From JAIVJZ01 sp035296385 (lineage in GTDB: Bacteria; Acidobacteriota; Blastocatellia; Pyrinomonadales; Pyrinomonadaceae), in contig DATHBB010000135.1 in assembly GCA_035296385.1 (NCBI GenBank), positions 1 through 34,350 on the forward strand: a stretch of DNA of 34,350 nt, written 5' to 3'. The position numbers were made by a program, and so were the translations under genes. Of the stretch, positions 7,372 to 15,732 are shown piece by piece. Each line of letters opens with the position of its first letter. Within the stretch, counting starts at the first letter, position 1. The notes beneath the pieces are model-generated. The model made no database searches. It worked only from the letters and a program-made list of their open reading frames with translations, and was not told the origin of the DNA.

Positions 7372-7937
7372 ATCTTCTTTTTCTGGCCTTCTTTATTCTG
7401 CTGCTCGTGGCGTGCGCGGCGTGGTGGGCGGCGCGAAGGGGCACGCGGCAAGTTGATTTGCCGGAAGGCCGCCTCATCTATAGCGACACGGGCGCGCCCG
7501 TCGGTCGCATCGCGCCCGTTACCCTGAACGAGCGCGGCGAGAGGCAGGAGAAGCCGCTCTTGTCGCATCGCCACGGACTCGTCGGAAGGCCGGATTATCT
7601 CTTGCAGACGGACGAAGGGATCATTCCGGTCGAAGCCAAGTCCACGACATGCCCGGCCAACGGCGTGCCCTACAAGTCACACTTGATACAACTCGCTTCG
7701 TACTGTTTGCTGGTCGAAGAGGCGACGGGCGAGCGCGTGCCGTTCGGAGTGGTTCGCTATCGCGACCGGCAGTTGCGCGTGGATTATACGGATGAGTTGA
7801 GAGAAAACTTGCTCGGACTGCTCGCGGAGATACGCGAGGCGCGGCGGGCTGAGGACGTGCATCGCAGCCACGACGAGGGCGGGCGCTGTGCCGCGTGCAG
7901 CTACAGAGAGATTTGCGACGAATCGCTCGCAGATTGA
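7362..7937 (+). CDS. Membrane-anchored Cas4-like PD-(D/E)XK nuclease, catalytic part
   Basis: 191 residues starting at ATG 7362, inside the end of the preceding gene; it lacks its own ribosome binding site, so translational coupling is likely. An N-terminal membrane helix (about 3-22) is followed by a nuclease core: GRPDYL (Asp78), PVEAKST (Glu91, Lys93), and a QxxxY motif in LIQLASYCLL (Gln110, Tyr114). The C-terminus has three Cys (176, 179, 185) in CAACSYREIC. Cas4/Dna2/AddB-type enzymes hold a 4Fe-4S cluster with one N-terminal and three C-terminal Cys; the fourth Cys here can only come from the upstream protein. No CRISPR array or other cas gene is nearby, so it is probably not an adaptation Cas4. 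Confidence 0.8.
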   Translation: MALNLLFLAFFILLLVACAAWWAARRGTRQVDLPEGRLIYSDTGAPVGRIAPVTLNERGERQEKPLLSHRHGLVGRPDYLLQTDEGIIPVEAKSTTCPANGVPYKSHLIQLASYCLLVEEATGERVPFGVVRYRDRQLRVDYTDELRENLLGLLAEIREARRAEDVHRSHDEGGRCAACSYREICDESLAD

Positions 7938-7955
7938 ATTTATCGTTAACTTTTT

Positions 7956-9323
7956 CTAACCGGCCAGCGGCGCGTCGAGCAGATCGTGGCGCGTGATGAT
8001 GCCGGAAATTCTGCCGTACTCTTCAACTAGAATCGCCGGACTCTTCTGCAAACGCTTCGTCACTTCGCTCACGCTCGCGTCAACGTCAACCATCGGGAAA
8101 CTCGCCTCCATCAAGTCGCTGACGGGCGCGTTCAACAGTTCGCGGTTGCCAAGAACTTTGGCGAGCATGCGGTTCTCACGCAAAGACCCGACCGACTTTC
8201 CTTCTTCGACGACGGGGATGTATGACAGCCCCAGCTCGTCCATCTTCGCCAGCACGTCCGCGACGCGCTCGGCGGGCGCGACCGTCACGAGAGACTTCGG
8301 CGAGTGTTGTCCCTTCGTCCCGCTGATGAGTCCGGCGGTGATCTTCTGCGGCTCGATGAGGCGCTTCTCCTTCATCCACTCGTCCGAGTGGTGTTTGGTC
8401 AAATAGTGCTCGCCCGTGTCGCAGACGATGAAGACGACGAGTCCCGTCTCGTCTAACCCGCGCGCGACCTTGAGCGCCGCCGCGAGATTCGTGCCCGTCG
8501 AACCGCCGCAAAAAATTCCCTCCTGCCGTCCGAGTTGGCGCGACAACTCGAAGGATTCACGGTCGGTAACGTTGATGATCTCGTCCACGTATTTGAGGTG
8601 TACGTTTTCGGGGATGATCTCCTGCCCGATGCCTTCGACGAGATAGGGCGTGGCCTGTATGAGTTGCCCCGTCTCCTTGTAGGTCTTGAAGACCGAGCCG
8701 TAAGGGTCTGCGCCGACGATTCGTATGTGCGCGTTCTGCTCTTTGAGGTAACGACCCGTGCCGGAGATCGAACCGCCCGTGCCGAGACCTGAGATGAAAT
8801 GCGTGATCTTGCCTTCGGTCTGTTTCCAGATTTCAGGCCCCGTCGTGCGGTAGTGCGCTTCGGGGTTCGCGGGGTGCGCGTACTGGTTCGGGTAGAAAGA
8901 GTTCGGCGTCTCGCCTGCGATGCGGCGCGCGGTCGAGACGTAATGATCGGGCGTGCCCGGTTTGGCCGAAGAGGGTACGACCACCACGTCCGCGCCGAGC
9001 GCTTTCAGGTAACGCACCTTCTCGACCGAAGCCTTGTCCGTCATCACGAACGTGCAGCGGTAACCTTTGACCGCCGCCGCGAGCGCAAGACCGATCCCCG
9101 TGTTGCCCGAAGTGGCTTCGACAATCGTGCCGCCCGGCTTGAGCTTCCCTTCGCGCTCCGCCGCCTCGATCATGGAGATGCCGATGCGATCTTTGACGGA
9201 ATAACCCGGGTTGAGGTTCTCCATTTTGGCGAGCACCGTCGCCTTGATGCCCTGCGTGAGACGGTTGAGCCGCACGAGCGGCGTGTTGCCGATGAGGCCG
9301 AGAATATTTTCCTGGTAATCCAT
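7956..9323 (-). CDS. Cystathionine beta-synthase (PLP domain plus CBS-domain pair)
   Basis: 455 residues. The fold-type II PLP domain (about 1-320) has the Schiff-base lysine in NPGYSVKDR (Lys44), the phosphate/substrate loop TSGNTG (71-76) and GLGTGGSISGTGRYL. A C-terminal pair of CBS domains (about 335-453) follows. It would condense serine (or an activated serine) with homocysteine to form cystathionine in reverse transsulfuration. The CBS pair distinguishes it from plain cysteine synthase (CysK), although some such enzymes also use O-acetylserine. AGAAGG 4 nt before the ATG at 9323 is a plausible ribosome binding site. No cystathionine gamma-lyase gene is adjacent. It converges with the Cas4-like gene, with an 18-bp gap. 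Confidence 0.93.
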   Translation of the reverse strand: MDYQENILGLIGNTPLVRLNRLTQGIKATVLAKMENLNPGYSVKDRIGISMIEAAEREGKLKPGGTIVEATSGNTGIGLALAAAVKGYRCTFVMTDKASVEKVRYLKALGADVVVVPSSAKPGTPDHYVSTARRIAGETPNSFYPNQYAHPANPEAHYRTTGPEIWKQTEGKITHFISGLGTGGSISGTGRYLKEQNAHIRIVGADPYGSVFKTYKETGQLIQATPYLVEGIGQEIIPENVHLKYVDEIINVTDRESFELSRQLGRQEGIFCGGSTGTNLAAALKVARGLDETGLVVFIVCDTGEHYLTKHHSDEWMKEKRLIEPQKITAGLISGTKGQHSPKSLVTVAPAERVADVLAKMDELGLSYIPVVEEGKSVGSLRENRMLAKVLGNRELLNAPVSDLMEASFPMVDVDASVSEVTKRLQKSPAILVEEYGRISGIITRHDLLDAPLAG

Positions 9324-9506
9324 AAACCTTCTTCCGCTGCCGAAATGAAACTGCCTGCGAAACTTTCCGCCGATTATGCCTGCAAGATATTTTTAACTCA
9401 CCAATAAAAACTTTTCCGCGACGCTTTGTCAAAGTCGGCGACTACTCAGCCGACAAATCGGACGCCCGATGCGTTTCACGATTTTTGTTTCATCCATGAA
9501 ATATTG

Positions 9507-9535
9507 TTGCACTCGCGCCTGAAACGTGTTACAGT
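9507..9535 (+). promoter_or_regulatory. Extended -10 promoter for the P-loop ATPase gene
   Basis: TTGCAC (9507-9512), a 17-nt spacer, then TACAGT (9530-9535) preceded by TGT, an extended -10. The start would be near 9542, giving a leader of about 130 nt before ATG 9675. The 351-bp gap between the divergent cbs and ATPase genes holds nothing else I can name; it is AT-richer near 9385-9415. Confidence 0.55.
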
Positions 9536-9674
9536 GCCGCCGTTTTCGAGAGTTTCGCTCAAGTGCTGCTTGAACTTTTCACGGTCTGGCACTCCCGAGC
9601 GCGTCGCAAAAGTTTTTGGCGGGCGAACACGCACACCGTCACCGAAAGTACGAAACACTTGTAAGGAGCAACTG

Positions 9675-10760
9675 ATGAGCAACACAAGAAAACCGAGAGT
9701 CAATCCGCTCAGCCGCCGCCCGCGTCAACAGCGTCTGGTGATGGCGGTGCGCGGCGGTGCGGGCGTAGGCAAGAGCCATTTCGTCCGCAGCATGGCGGAG
9801 GCCGGACTGGGTCGCCTCTGCATCTTCGACGTGGAACGCAAATCCCGTCTCTTGAAAGGCAACGGCACGGTCTTCGACGGTCTTGAGATCGAGCACCCCG
9901 ACGAACTGCCCGAATTCATAGACTGGGCGCTTTCCGGCGAAGGTCAGGAGCAGAACTACGGTTGCTACGCGCTTGATTCGTGGGCGTCGTATTTCAGCGC
10001 GAAGCACAGCGAGATGGTCGCGGCGGTGCGCGAACGCACGGGCGATCACTTGGCTCAACCTTCTGCGGAAGAACTCGCCGCCGATCAGATGATCTTGCAA
10101 GGCGTTTTGCGCCGCCTGTGCATCGAGAGCGGGAAGTCCGTCGTCATCGTCGATCAGATTCCGGCGAAGGGGAAAGAGGCGAAGGAGGATAACGAGGTCG
10201 GGCGCGTGCTGCCGATGACGGCGAGCGGGCTTGAATACTTCGTTGACATCATGGTCGAAGTTTCGCTGCAAGAGCGCGACGGCGAAGTCGTACGCGTCTT
10301 TCAGGTCGTCAAGTCGAACAGCCCCGCCTTCGAGGTCGGCTTCGAGTTGACGGGCGCAGTCACCTTCTCGGATTTCATCAATCACATGAAACGCGAGACG
10401 GGCGACGAGTTGCCGATTGCTGCGCCGCGCGCCGCGACCGTGCCGGAGACGCTTGAAGAGAAGCCTTCGCCGCTCTCGCTCGTGCCGCCGCCGATGACGA
10501 TTCAGGAGTTGATCGCGAAGGCCGAAGAACACGGCTTCAAGATCGCGGACATCGTCACGGGCGCGAAGCTCTATCACAACCAGACCAACATCTATCGCCT
10601 CACGCCCGAACAGGTCGCAGACCTTGACCGGCGCATCTCCGCGCGCATCGAAAAGATGGCCGCCGAAGGCGACAAGACGGGCGCGGCCAAACAGAACAAC
10701 GCCGCCAACACCGACACGAACGCACGCGCCGCTTCCGCACGCAACGTCAAACGCGCCTGA
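9675..10760 (+). CDS. Phage-type P-loop ATPase (AAA_24 / Sak4-like)
   Basis: 361 residues from ATG 9675, fixed by AAGGAG 6 nt upstream; the in-frame codons back to 9426 are promoter and leader. Walker A GGAGVGKS (27-34) is followed by FDVERKSRLL, a Walker-B-like YALDS (98-102) and SVVIVDQIP (155-163). This is the layout of the RecA-like nucleotide-binding proteins found in phages (AAA_24, Sak4-type annealing proteins). A Pro-rich linker leads to a small helical C-terminal domain (about 276-330; TIQELIAKAEEHGFKI...YRLTPEQVADLDRRI) of a kind common at the ends of phage DNA-metabolism proteins. The tail is Asn/Ala-rich. No other phage gene is nearby, so it may be a domesticated or solitary gene. 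The exact function is not established. Confidence 0.7.
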   Translation: MSNTRKPRVNPLSRRPRQQRLVMAVRGGAGVGKSHFVRSMAEAGLGRLCIFDVERKSRLLKGNGTVFDGLEIEHPDELPEFIDWALSGEGQEQNYGCYALDSWASYFSAKHSEMVAAVRERTGDHLAQPSAEELAADQMILQGVLRRLCIESGKSVVIVDQIPAKGKEAKEDNEVGRVLPMTASGLEYFVDIMVEVSLQERDGEVVRVFQVVKSNSPAFEVGFELTGAVTFSDFINHMKRETGDELPIAAPRAATVPETLEEKPSPLSLVPPPMTIQELIAKAEEHGFKIADIVTGAKLYHNQTNIYRLTPEQVADLDRRISARIEKMAAEGDKTGAAKQNNAANTDTNARAASARNVKRA

Positions 10761-10815
10761 GCGCACGACGCGCACGCGAGGCTAACGACGACGCCGCATG
10801 TCTGCCCCGAAAGTT

Positions 10816-10864
10816 AAGCACGTTGACGCGAGCGCGAAACTCGCGTCAACGTGCTTTTTAATTT
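10816..10864. terminator. Rho-independent terminator with a perfect 17-bp stem
   Basis: AAGCACGTTGACGCGAG (10816-10832) pairs perfectly with 10840-10856 around a 7-nt loop and is followed by TTTTTAATTT on the plus strand. It ends the P-loop ATPase transcript. The convergent minus-strand gene stops at 10894, so the stem may serve both directions, though the minus side has only a short T-run. Confidence 0.9.
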
Positions 10865-10893
10865 GCTCGCACGCGCCTTAATTCGCGTGAGCG

Positions 10894-12015
10894 TTACCAG
10901 CCGCGTTGAATCTGCCAGCGGTCAACGACGCGTCCGTCTTCGATCACGTTGTAATGAGGATGCTGCGCGGCTGTGAGGCACGAGTGATTGGCGAGTACGC
11001 GAAGGCGCGTGCCCGTCCGCAGGCGCCCGAACAGCGCGTCGTCCGACACCTCCACGACGCCGTGCTCCTGCGAGAGCGAGCCGACGCGCAAATTGAGATC
11101 GCGTCCTTCCAGGTCGAGCACGCGCCCGTAGCCGCACGCCGCGTCGAAGTCAACCGCGCCGCGATCCTTCGAGAGCGCAATCGCACCGGCGTCGATCACC
11201 ACCTTGCGCCGTCGCGCGTCCCTATGCACCACCGCCGCGAGCACGGTCAGAGCGCAATCTTCAAAGCGGCAACTGCCGAGCGTCGCTTGAAACGCGTCGA
11301 AGAAGATGTAGTTGCCCGGTCGTGCTTCGTCTATGCCTTCGAGATGATCTACGACGGAGACGGTCGGCGTCGAGCCGATGCTGACGACGGGCACGGGGAT
11401 ATTTTCGCGGCGGAGCGCCGCAGCAAACTCGACCATCACGTCGCGCTCATGCCGCGCGACCGCCTGCAACTCACCTGGGTCGCGGCTCTGGTACGAATGT
11501 CCGGCGTGCGTCAGGATGCCCGCGAAACGCAGGTGCGAAGAGTCGCCGATGCGACGCGGAATCTCGAAGGCTTCCTCGCTGTCGGGTTCGACGCCGCAAC
11601 GGTGATAGCCGCAATCAACTTTCAGAAACACGTCGAGCCGCACGCCTTCCGCACGCGCCGCCGCGTCGAGTTGTGCGGGGATTTCCGCGTCGTCAGTGAT
11701 CAGGGCGAGCCGTTCGCAGTCGCGCGCGAGCCGGATGGCGGCGGCAAACTTTCCCGGCTCGACCGGCACGGCGTAGGTTAAATCCGTGAAGCCGCGCGCG
11801 GCGAACCAGCGCGCCTCGGCCAGCGTGGAGACGGTGAGCGCGGCGTGCTGCGCGGTCGTTTGCAGCCGTGCGATCTCGACACACTTGTGCGTCTTGATGT
11901 GCGGGCGCAAAGACGCGCCCATGCTTTCCACTCGCGCGCGCATGCGCTCCGCGTTTCGGCGCACGCGCGCCGCGTCGAGCACGAGCGAAGGCGTGGGCAG
12001 TTCTGCTACATTCAT
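10894..12015 (-). CDS. D-serine dehydratase / D-threonine aldolase family PLP enzyme
   Basis: 373 residues from ATG 12015 (MNVAELPTPSLVLD is the usual family start; an upstream TTG at 12054 is less likely). The N-terminal alanine-racemase-like barrel has the PLP lysine in RPHIKTHK (Lys41). VDCGYHRCGV and SIGSTPT are further family motifs. The C-terminal domain has NHSC (His344, Cys346), the zinc-binding pair position of eukaryotic-type D-serine dehydratases and D-threonine aldolases. The family degrades D-serine or beta-hydroxy-D-amino acids in the cytoplasm. The HxC pair leans towards D-serine dehydratase, but the substrate cannot be fixed from sequence. It is divergent from an ATP-grasp gene across a repeat-bearing gap. 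Confidence 0.85.
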   Translation of the reverse strand: MNVAELPTPSLVLDAARVRRNAERMRARVESMGASLRPHIKTHKCVEIARLQTTAQHAALTVSTLAEARWFAARGFTDLTYAVPVEPGKFAAAIRLARDCERLALITDDAEIPAQLDAAARAEGVRLDVFLKVDCGYHRCGVEPDSEEAFEIPRRIGDSSHLRFAGILTHAGHSYQSRDPGELQAVARHERDVMVEFAAALRRENIPVPVVSIGSTPTVSVVDHLEGIDEARPGNYIFFDAFQATLGSCRFEDCALTVLAAVVHRDARRRKVVIDAGAIALSKDRGAVDFDAACGYGRVLDLEGRDLNLRVGSLSQEHGVVEVSDDALFGRLRTGTRLRVLANHSCLTAAQHPHYNVIEDGRVVDRWQIQRGW

Positions 12016-12130
12016 ATGCGTGGGATGTTGCCGCAAAAGTCGCCTTGAGAGCAAACAAAATCAACACCGGCTCAGGCTTTGTCTTTTGATGATCGGGTTT
12101 TCGCCAAGTGGTGTCCTAACTTCAGTTTTT

Positions 12131-12225
12131 CTCTGTGCCCCCTCCGTGTCCTCTGTGTCTCTGTGGTGAGTGTCTATAAGAAGCATTCACCACAGAGACA
12201 CAGAGGACACGGAGGGGGCACAGAG
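12131..12225. repeat. CACAGAG-type intergenic inverted repeat, copy 1
   Basis: Arms 12131-12169 and 12187-12225 are perfect 39-nt complements with a 17-nt spacer. The arm contains CACCACAGAGACACAGAG followed by GACACGGAGGGGGCACAG. It belongs to a dispersed repeat type often mistranslated in databases as short proteins with SPQRHRGHGG or LCPLRVLCVSVV. It lies between the D-amino-acid enzyme gene and the ATP-grasp gene, ending 36 nt before the latter's ATG. A second copy is at 30798-30893. Confidence 0.95.
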
Positions 12226-12261
12226 AGTTCAAAGCAATTGAGGACATCACACTTCGCCGAC

Positions 12262-13227
12262 ATGACTTCTCGACTCTGGCACATGAACGCAGACTTTGAG
12301 GCGGAGTTGTCCGCCGAGGGCGGCACGTACAGGCGACCGCTCTCATTCGTCGCGCTCAACCGCCGACTTGCCCCGCATCTGCTCCGGCTCGCACGCTCCG
12401 GCGACGCGCTGCTGCTCGAAGACGGTTGGCCTGACACGCTCGCGACGGAAGCCGCGCGGCGCGGCGTCGAACTGCTCCTCCTCGCCGATGCGCGGAAACA
12501 GGGGGATAGAATTTTTACGCCGTGGGGTTGGACGCCAAGCGCCGTCGCGCTCGGCGAGCGCGTGGGGGCGCGCGTCCCGCCCGTTTCCATCGAAGTTGTC
12601 CGGCGCGTCAACTCAAAACTCTGGAGTCACGCGCTCGAACAGGAACTCGGCGTGGCGATGGCGGGCGCGTGCGTCGCGGAAGATTTCGAGGAGTTGCGCG
12701 AAGCCGTCGCGCGTGCGTGCCCTGAGGACGGCGACAAGTGGGTCGTCAAGAGTCCGTACGGGTTTGCGGCGCGCGAGCGTGTGCTCGGTCGGGGCGCGCG
12801 ACTCGAAGGAGCACAGGCGACCTGGGCGCGCAGGCAGTTTGCGAAAGGCGCGACGCTGATTTTTCAACCCTGGCTTGAACGCGTGCGCGAGTACGGCGTG
12901 ACGATGGAGATCGAGATGGGCGGCGAAATTCGCATCATTGGCACGAGCGATCTGCAAACCAACGGCGCGGGCACGGGCACGGGCTACTTGCTCGGTCGCA
13001 GAATCGAACCGCGTCGCGCTGCGGAACTCGAACGCTTCGCGCGCACGGTCGGCGCGTGTCTGTTCGCGGAAGGTTACACGGGGCCTGCGGGCGTTGACGC
13101 GCTTGAACACGCGGGCGGCCTGCACCCGCTGCTTGAGGTCAACGCGCGATACACGATGGGATTCGTCGCGCTGGCCGTCGAGCGCGCGCTCAAGCCGCAA
13201 ACGCCGTTTCTATGGAAAATGAACTAA
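12262..13227 (+). CDS. ATP-grasp-fold ligase-like protein
   Basis: 321 residues from ATG 12262; the longer in-frame reading from 12079 would translate the repeat and is rejected. The central and C-terminal parts look like ATP-grasp: KWVVKSPYGFAARE (Lys163) as the nucleotide-binding lysine strand, a long GTSDLQTNGAGTGTGYL loop, and the end motif LLEVNARYTMG (291-300), where Glu and Asn would bind Mg-ATP. The N-terminal 110 residues are divergent and may hold the substrate site. ATP-grasp enzymes join a carboxylate to an amine or thiol through an acyl phosphate. The substrate is unknown. It precedes the polysaccharide-export genes but is separated from them by a promoter. Confidence 0.7.
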   Translation: MTSRLWHMNADFEAELSAEGGTYRRPLSFVALNRRLAPHLLRLARSGDALLLEDGWPDTLATEAARRGVELLLLADARKQGDRIFTPWGWTPSAVALGERVGARVPPVSIEVVRRVNSKLWSHALEQELGVAMAGACVAEDFEELREAVARACPEDGDKWVVKSPYGFAARERVLGRGARLEGAQATWARRQFAKGATLIFQPWLERVREYGVTMEIEMGGEIRIIGTSDLQTNGAGTGTGYLLGRRIEPRRAAELERFARTVGACLFAEGYTGPAGVDALEHAGGLHPLLEVNARYTMGFVALAVERALKPQTPFLWKMN

Positions 13228-13247
13228 CGCCGCGCGCCAGCGTGTAC

Positions 13248-13275
13248 TTGAACGGGTTGCGCGCGCGGGTATAAT
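13248..13275 (+). promoter_or_regulatory. Promoter of the polysaccharide-export gene run
   Basis: TTGAAC (13248-13253), a 16-nt spacer and a perfect TATAAT (13270-13275). Transcription would start near 13282, leaving a leader of roughly 200 nt before the permease. A small hairpin CGGGG/CCCCG (13334-13349) lies within that leader. A second -10-like TATACT is at 13291. Confidence 0.65.
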
Positions 13276-13475
13276 TGCGCGTGCGCATGTTATACTTTCG
13301 CGCTTGTAATTGAATCATTTCAGTAGCTCATCGCGGGGTAAATTCCCCGGTAGAAAATGTATAAAGCCGGATCGGGCGCGTGCAACACACACTCTCTCCT
13401 TGCGCCCGCCGGTTCCCCGTGTGAAATTTTCCGTGCCGCCGAAGCGATGGCGGCGGAGGCGTCTGGCGATTAGTT

Positions 13476-14396
13476 TTGAGTAACGAAAGCGCAAGTTTGA
13501 GGGATCGTGCGATTGCGGAGGTGCGTGCCGGTGTGAAGTCTCCGGCGGGCGCGGCGCAGTACGCCGGAGCGATGCCGGAGCAACCCGTGGTCGTGAACGA
13601 CGCGGACGCCGTGCTCGCGTCATTTCGTGTGCGCGACCTGTGGGCGTATCGCGAGTTGATGCTTTTTCTGACGTGGCGCGACATCAAGGTGCGCTACAAG
13701 CAGACGGTGATGGGCGCAACGTGGGCGATCATCCAACCGCTTTTCATCGTCATCATCTTCGCGGTCTTCTTCGGCCTGCTCGTCGGCGTCCCGACCGAAG
13801 GGATGCCCTTCGTCGTCTTCTACTTCTGCGGGTTGTTGCCCTGGACGTTCTTCTCCAACGCCGTCATGCAGAGCAGCATGAGCCTCGTCAACAACGCCAA
13901 CCTGATCACGAAAGTTTACTTTCCCCGAACCATCGTTCCGGCGGCGGCGGTCGGCTCGGGACTGGTCGATCTGCTCATCTCCACCGTCATCCTGATCGGG
14001 CTGGCAATCTATTACAAGTTGGGGGTGACGCCCGCCGCACTCATGTTGCCCGCGCTCATCGGCCTCACCGTGCTGCTGGCGCTGGCGCTCGGCATGTGGC
14101 TCGCGGCGCTCACGGTGAAATATCGCGACGTGCGCCACGCGCTGCCCTTCGTGATGCAAATCTGGATGTTCATCACGCCGATCATCTACCCGCTGGAAGT
14201 TGTGCCGGAGAAGTGGCGCTGGTTGATGTTCCTCAACCCGCTGACGGGCATCGTCGAGGGCTTGCGGGCCTCTATGACCGGGCGCGGGTTCGACTGGCCC
14301 TCGCTCTCGATCTCCGCGCTCGTGACGCTCGCAGCCCTCTTCGCCGCCGCCTACGCCTTCCAGCGCATCGAGCGGAGTTTCGCCGATCTCATCTGA
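13476..14396 (+). CDS. ABC-2 type polysaccharide export permease (Wzm/RfbD-like)
   Basis: 306 residues if started at the TTG at 13476; an internal ATG at 13572 (MPEQPVVV) is the main alternative, and neither has an ideal ribosome binding site. The cytoplasmic N-terminus ends in LMLFLTWRDIKVRYKQTVMGATWAIIQP, the hallmark of O-antigen/teichoic-acid export permeases. About six membrane helices follow. LVNNANLITKVYFPR and FITPIIYPLEVVPEKWRWLMFLNPLTGIVEG are typical conserved loops. With the Wzt-like ATPase 58 bp downstream it would export a lipid-linked polysaccharide across the inner membrane. Confidence 0.92.
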   Translation: MSNESASLRDRAIAEVRAGVKSPAGAAQYAGAMPEQPVVVNDADAVLASFRVRDLWAYRELMLFLTWRDIKVRYKQTVMGATWAIIQPLFIVIIFAVFFGLLVGVPTEGMPFVVFYFCGLLPWTFFSNAVMQSSMSLVNNANLITKVYFPRTIVPAAAVGSGLVDLLISTVILIGLAIYYKLGVTPAALMLPALIGLTVLLALALGMWLAALTVKYRDVRHALPFVMQIWMFITPIIYPLEVVPEKWRWLMFLNPLTGIVEGLRASMTGRGFDWPSLSISALVTLAALFAAAYAFQRIERSFADLI

Positions 14397-14454
14397 GCGA
14401 CGGCGGGGCAGCCACGTGTGCGCGCATAATTAAATTTAGGGAAACGTCATTCTC

Positions 14455-15732
14455 ATGAGACCGATGATCACCGCCGCGAACGTCAGCAAGTGCTACCACA
14501 TCAGCGGTCTTGCGCCTGGCTACGCTACTTTTCGCGAGATGATCGCGGGGGCGGTGCTCAAGCCGATCCATCGCCTGCGCCGCAACCGCCCGCTCAACGG
14601 CGAACCGCTCTGGGCGCTCAAAGACATCGACTTCGAGATTCAACCGGGCGAAGTGGTCGGCCTCATCGGGCACAACGGCGCGGGCAAGTCAACGCTCCTG
14701 AAAATCCTCTCGCGCATTACGACGCCGACCACCGGGCGCACCGAAGTTTACGGGCGCATCGGCTCGCTTCTCGAAGTCGGCACGGGCTTTCATCCGGATT
14801 TGACGGGGCGCGAAAACATCTTCCTCAACGGCACCATCTTAGGCATCAGCCGCGCCGGTATCGCGCGCAAGTTCGACGAGATCGTCGCCTTCTCCGAGAT
14901 CGAGAAGTTCATAGACACGCCCGTCAAGTGGTATTCCTCCGGCATGTACTTGCGCCTCGCCTTCTCCGTCGCCGTGCATCTCGACACCGAAGTTTTGATC
15001 ATGGACGAAGTGCTCGCCGTCGGCGACGTGTCGTTCCAGCAGAAGTGCCTCGACAAGATGCACCTCATACGACAGCAAGGCCGCACCATCCTCTTCGTCT
15101 CGCACGCCATGTCCGCCGTGACGCGCCTGTGCCAGCGCGTGATGCTGCTGGAACACGGTCGCATCCTGCTCGACGGCGCGGCGCACGAAGTCGTCAACGA
15201 ATATCTCGGCACGAGTTGGAAGATCACTTCGGAGCGCGAATGGACGGAGGCGGAGACCGCGCCCGGCGACGAGTTTGCGCGCCTGCTCCGCGTACGCGTG
15301 CGAAACGCCGACGGCGAGACGGTCAACTCGACGGACATACGACATCAGGTGGGCATCGAACTCGTTTACGACGTGCTGCAAAGCGGCTACTCGCTCACGC
15401 CGAAGATTGATCTCTACAACGAGGAGGGCGTGCACCTTTTCTCCGCACACGACGTTGAGGCCGACTGGCAGCCGCCGCGCCCCGCAGGCCGCTACGTGAG
15501 CACCGTCTGGCTGCCCGGCAACTATCTCTCCGAGGGCAACCTGCTCGTGCATGCGGCGCTCGTCTCGCACAGCCCCGCCACCGTCACGCACGCGCACGCG
15601 GCGCAGGCCGTCACCTTCCAGGTGCTCGACCGGCAGGAGCCGGGTTCGGCGCGCGGCGCATACGTCGGCCCCATCCCCGGCGTGGTCAGGCCGCTGCTCA
15701 ACTGGACGACGCGCTCTCTGGCGGAGCAATGA
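14455..15732 (+). CDS. Polysaccharide ABC transporter ATPase with Wzt-type C-terminal domain
   Basis: 425 residues. The nucleotide-binding domain (about 1-250) has Walker A GHNGAGKST (72-80), a signature degenerate to YSSGMYLRLAF (160-170) as in other Wzt/TagH proteins, Walker B EVLIMDE (179-185) and the switch His217 in FVSHAM. The extra domain (about 265-410), with IELVYDVLQSGYSLTPKIDLYNEEGVHLFS, fits the Wzt_C beta-sandwich that recognises the non-reducing end of the exported glycan. It thus implies export of a finished, capped chain. The next gene overlaps by ATGA. ATG 14464 is an alternative start three codons in. Confidence 0.93.
   Translation: MRPMITAANVSKCYHISGLAPGYATFREMIAGAVLKPIHRLRRNRPLNGEPLWALKDIDFEIQPGEVVGLIGHNGAGKSTLLKILSRITTPTTGRTEVYGRIGSLLEVGTGFHPDLTGRENIFLNGTILGISRAGIARKFDEIVAFSEIEKFIDTPVKWYSSGMYLRLAFSVAVHLDTEVLIMDEVLAVGDVSFQQKCLDKMHLIRQQGRTILFVSHAMSAVTRLCQRVMLLEHGRILLDGAAHEVVNEYLGTSWKITSEREWTEAETAPGDEFARLLRVRVRNADGETVNSTDIRHQVGIELVYDVLQSGYSLTPKIDLYNEEGVHLFSAHDVEADWQPPRPAGRYVSTVWLPGNYLSEGNLLVHAALVSHSPATVTHAHAAQAVTFQVLDRQEPGSARGAYVGPIPGVVRPLLNWTTRSLAEQ

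Noticed and set aside
7120..7937. CRISPR-Cas adaptation locus
   Set aside because: Only a Cas4-like nuclease is present. There is no repeat-spacer array and no cas1 or cas2. The membrane helices also differ from adaptation Cas4.
12079..12261. Upstream in-frame extension of the ATP-grasp gene to 12079
   Set aside because: The extra codons run straight through the inverted repeat and give the well-known repeat peptides (LCPLRVLCVSVV, SPQRHRGHGG). ATG 12262 is the likely start.
13321..13350. JUMPstart/ops-like element before the polysaccharide genes
   Set aside because: CAGTAGCTC and GGTAG are faintly similar, but the ops core GGCGGTAGCGT is absent, so RfaH-type control is not supported.
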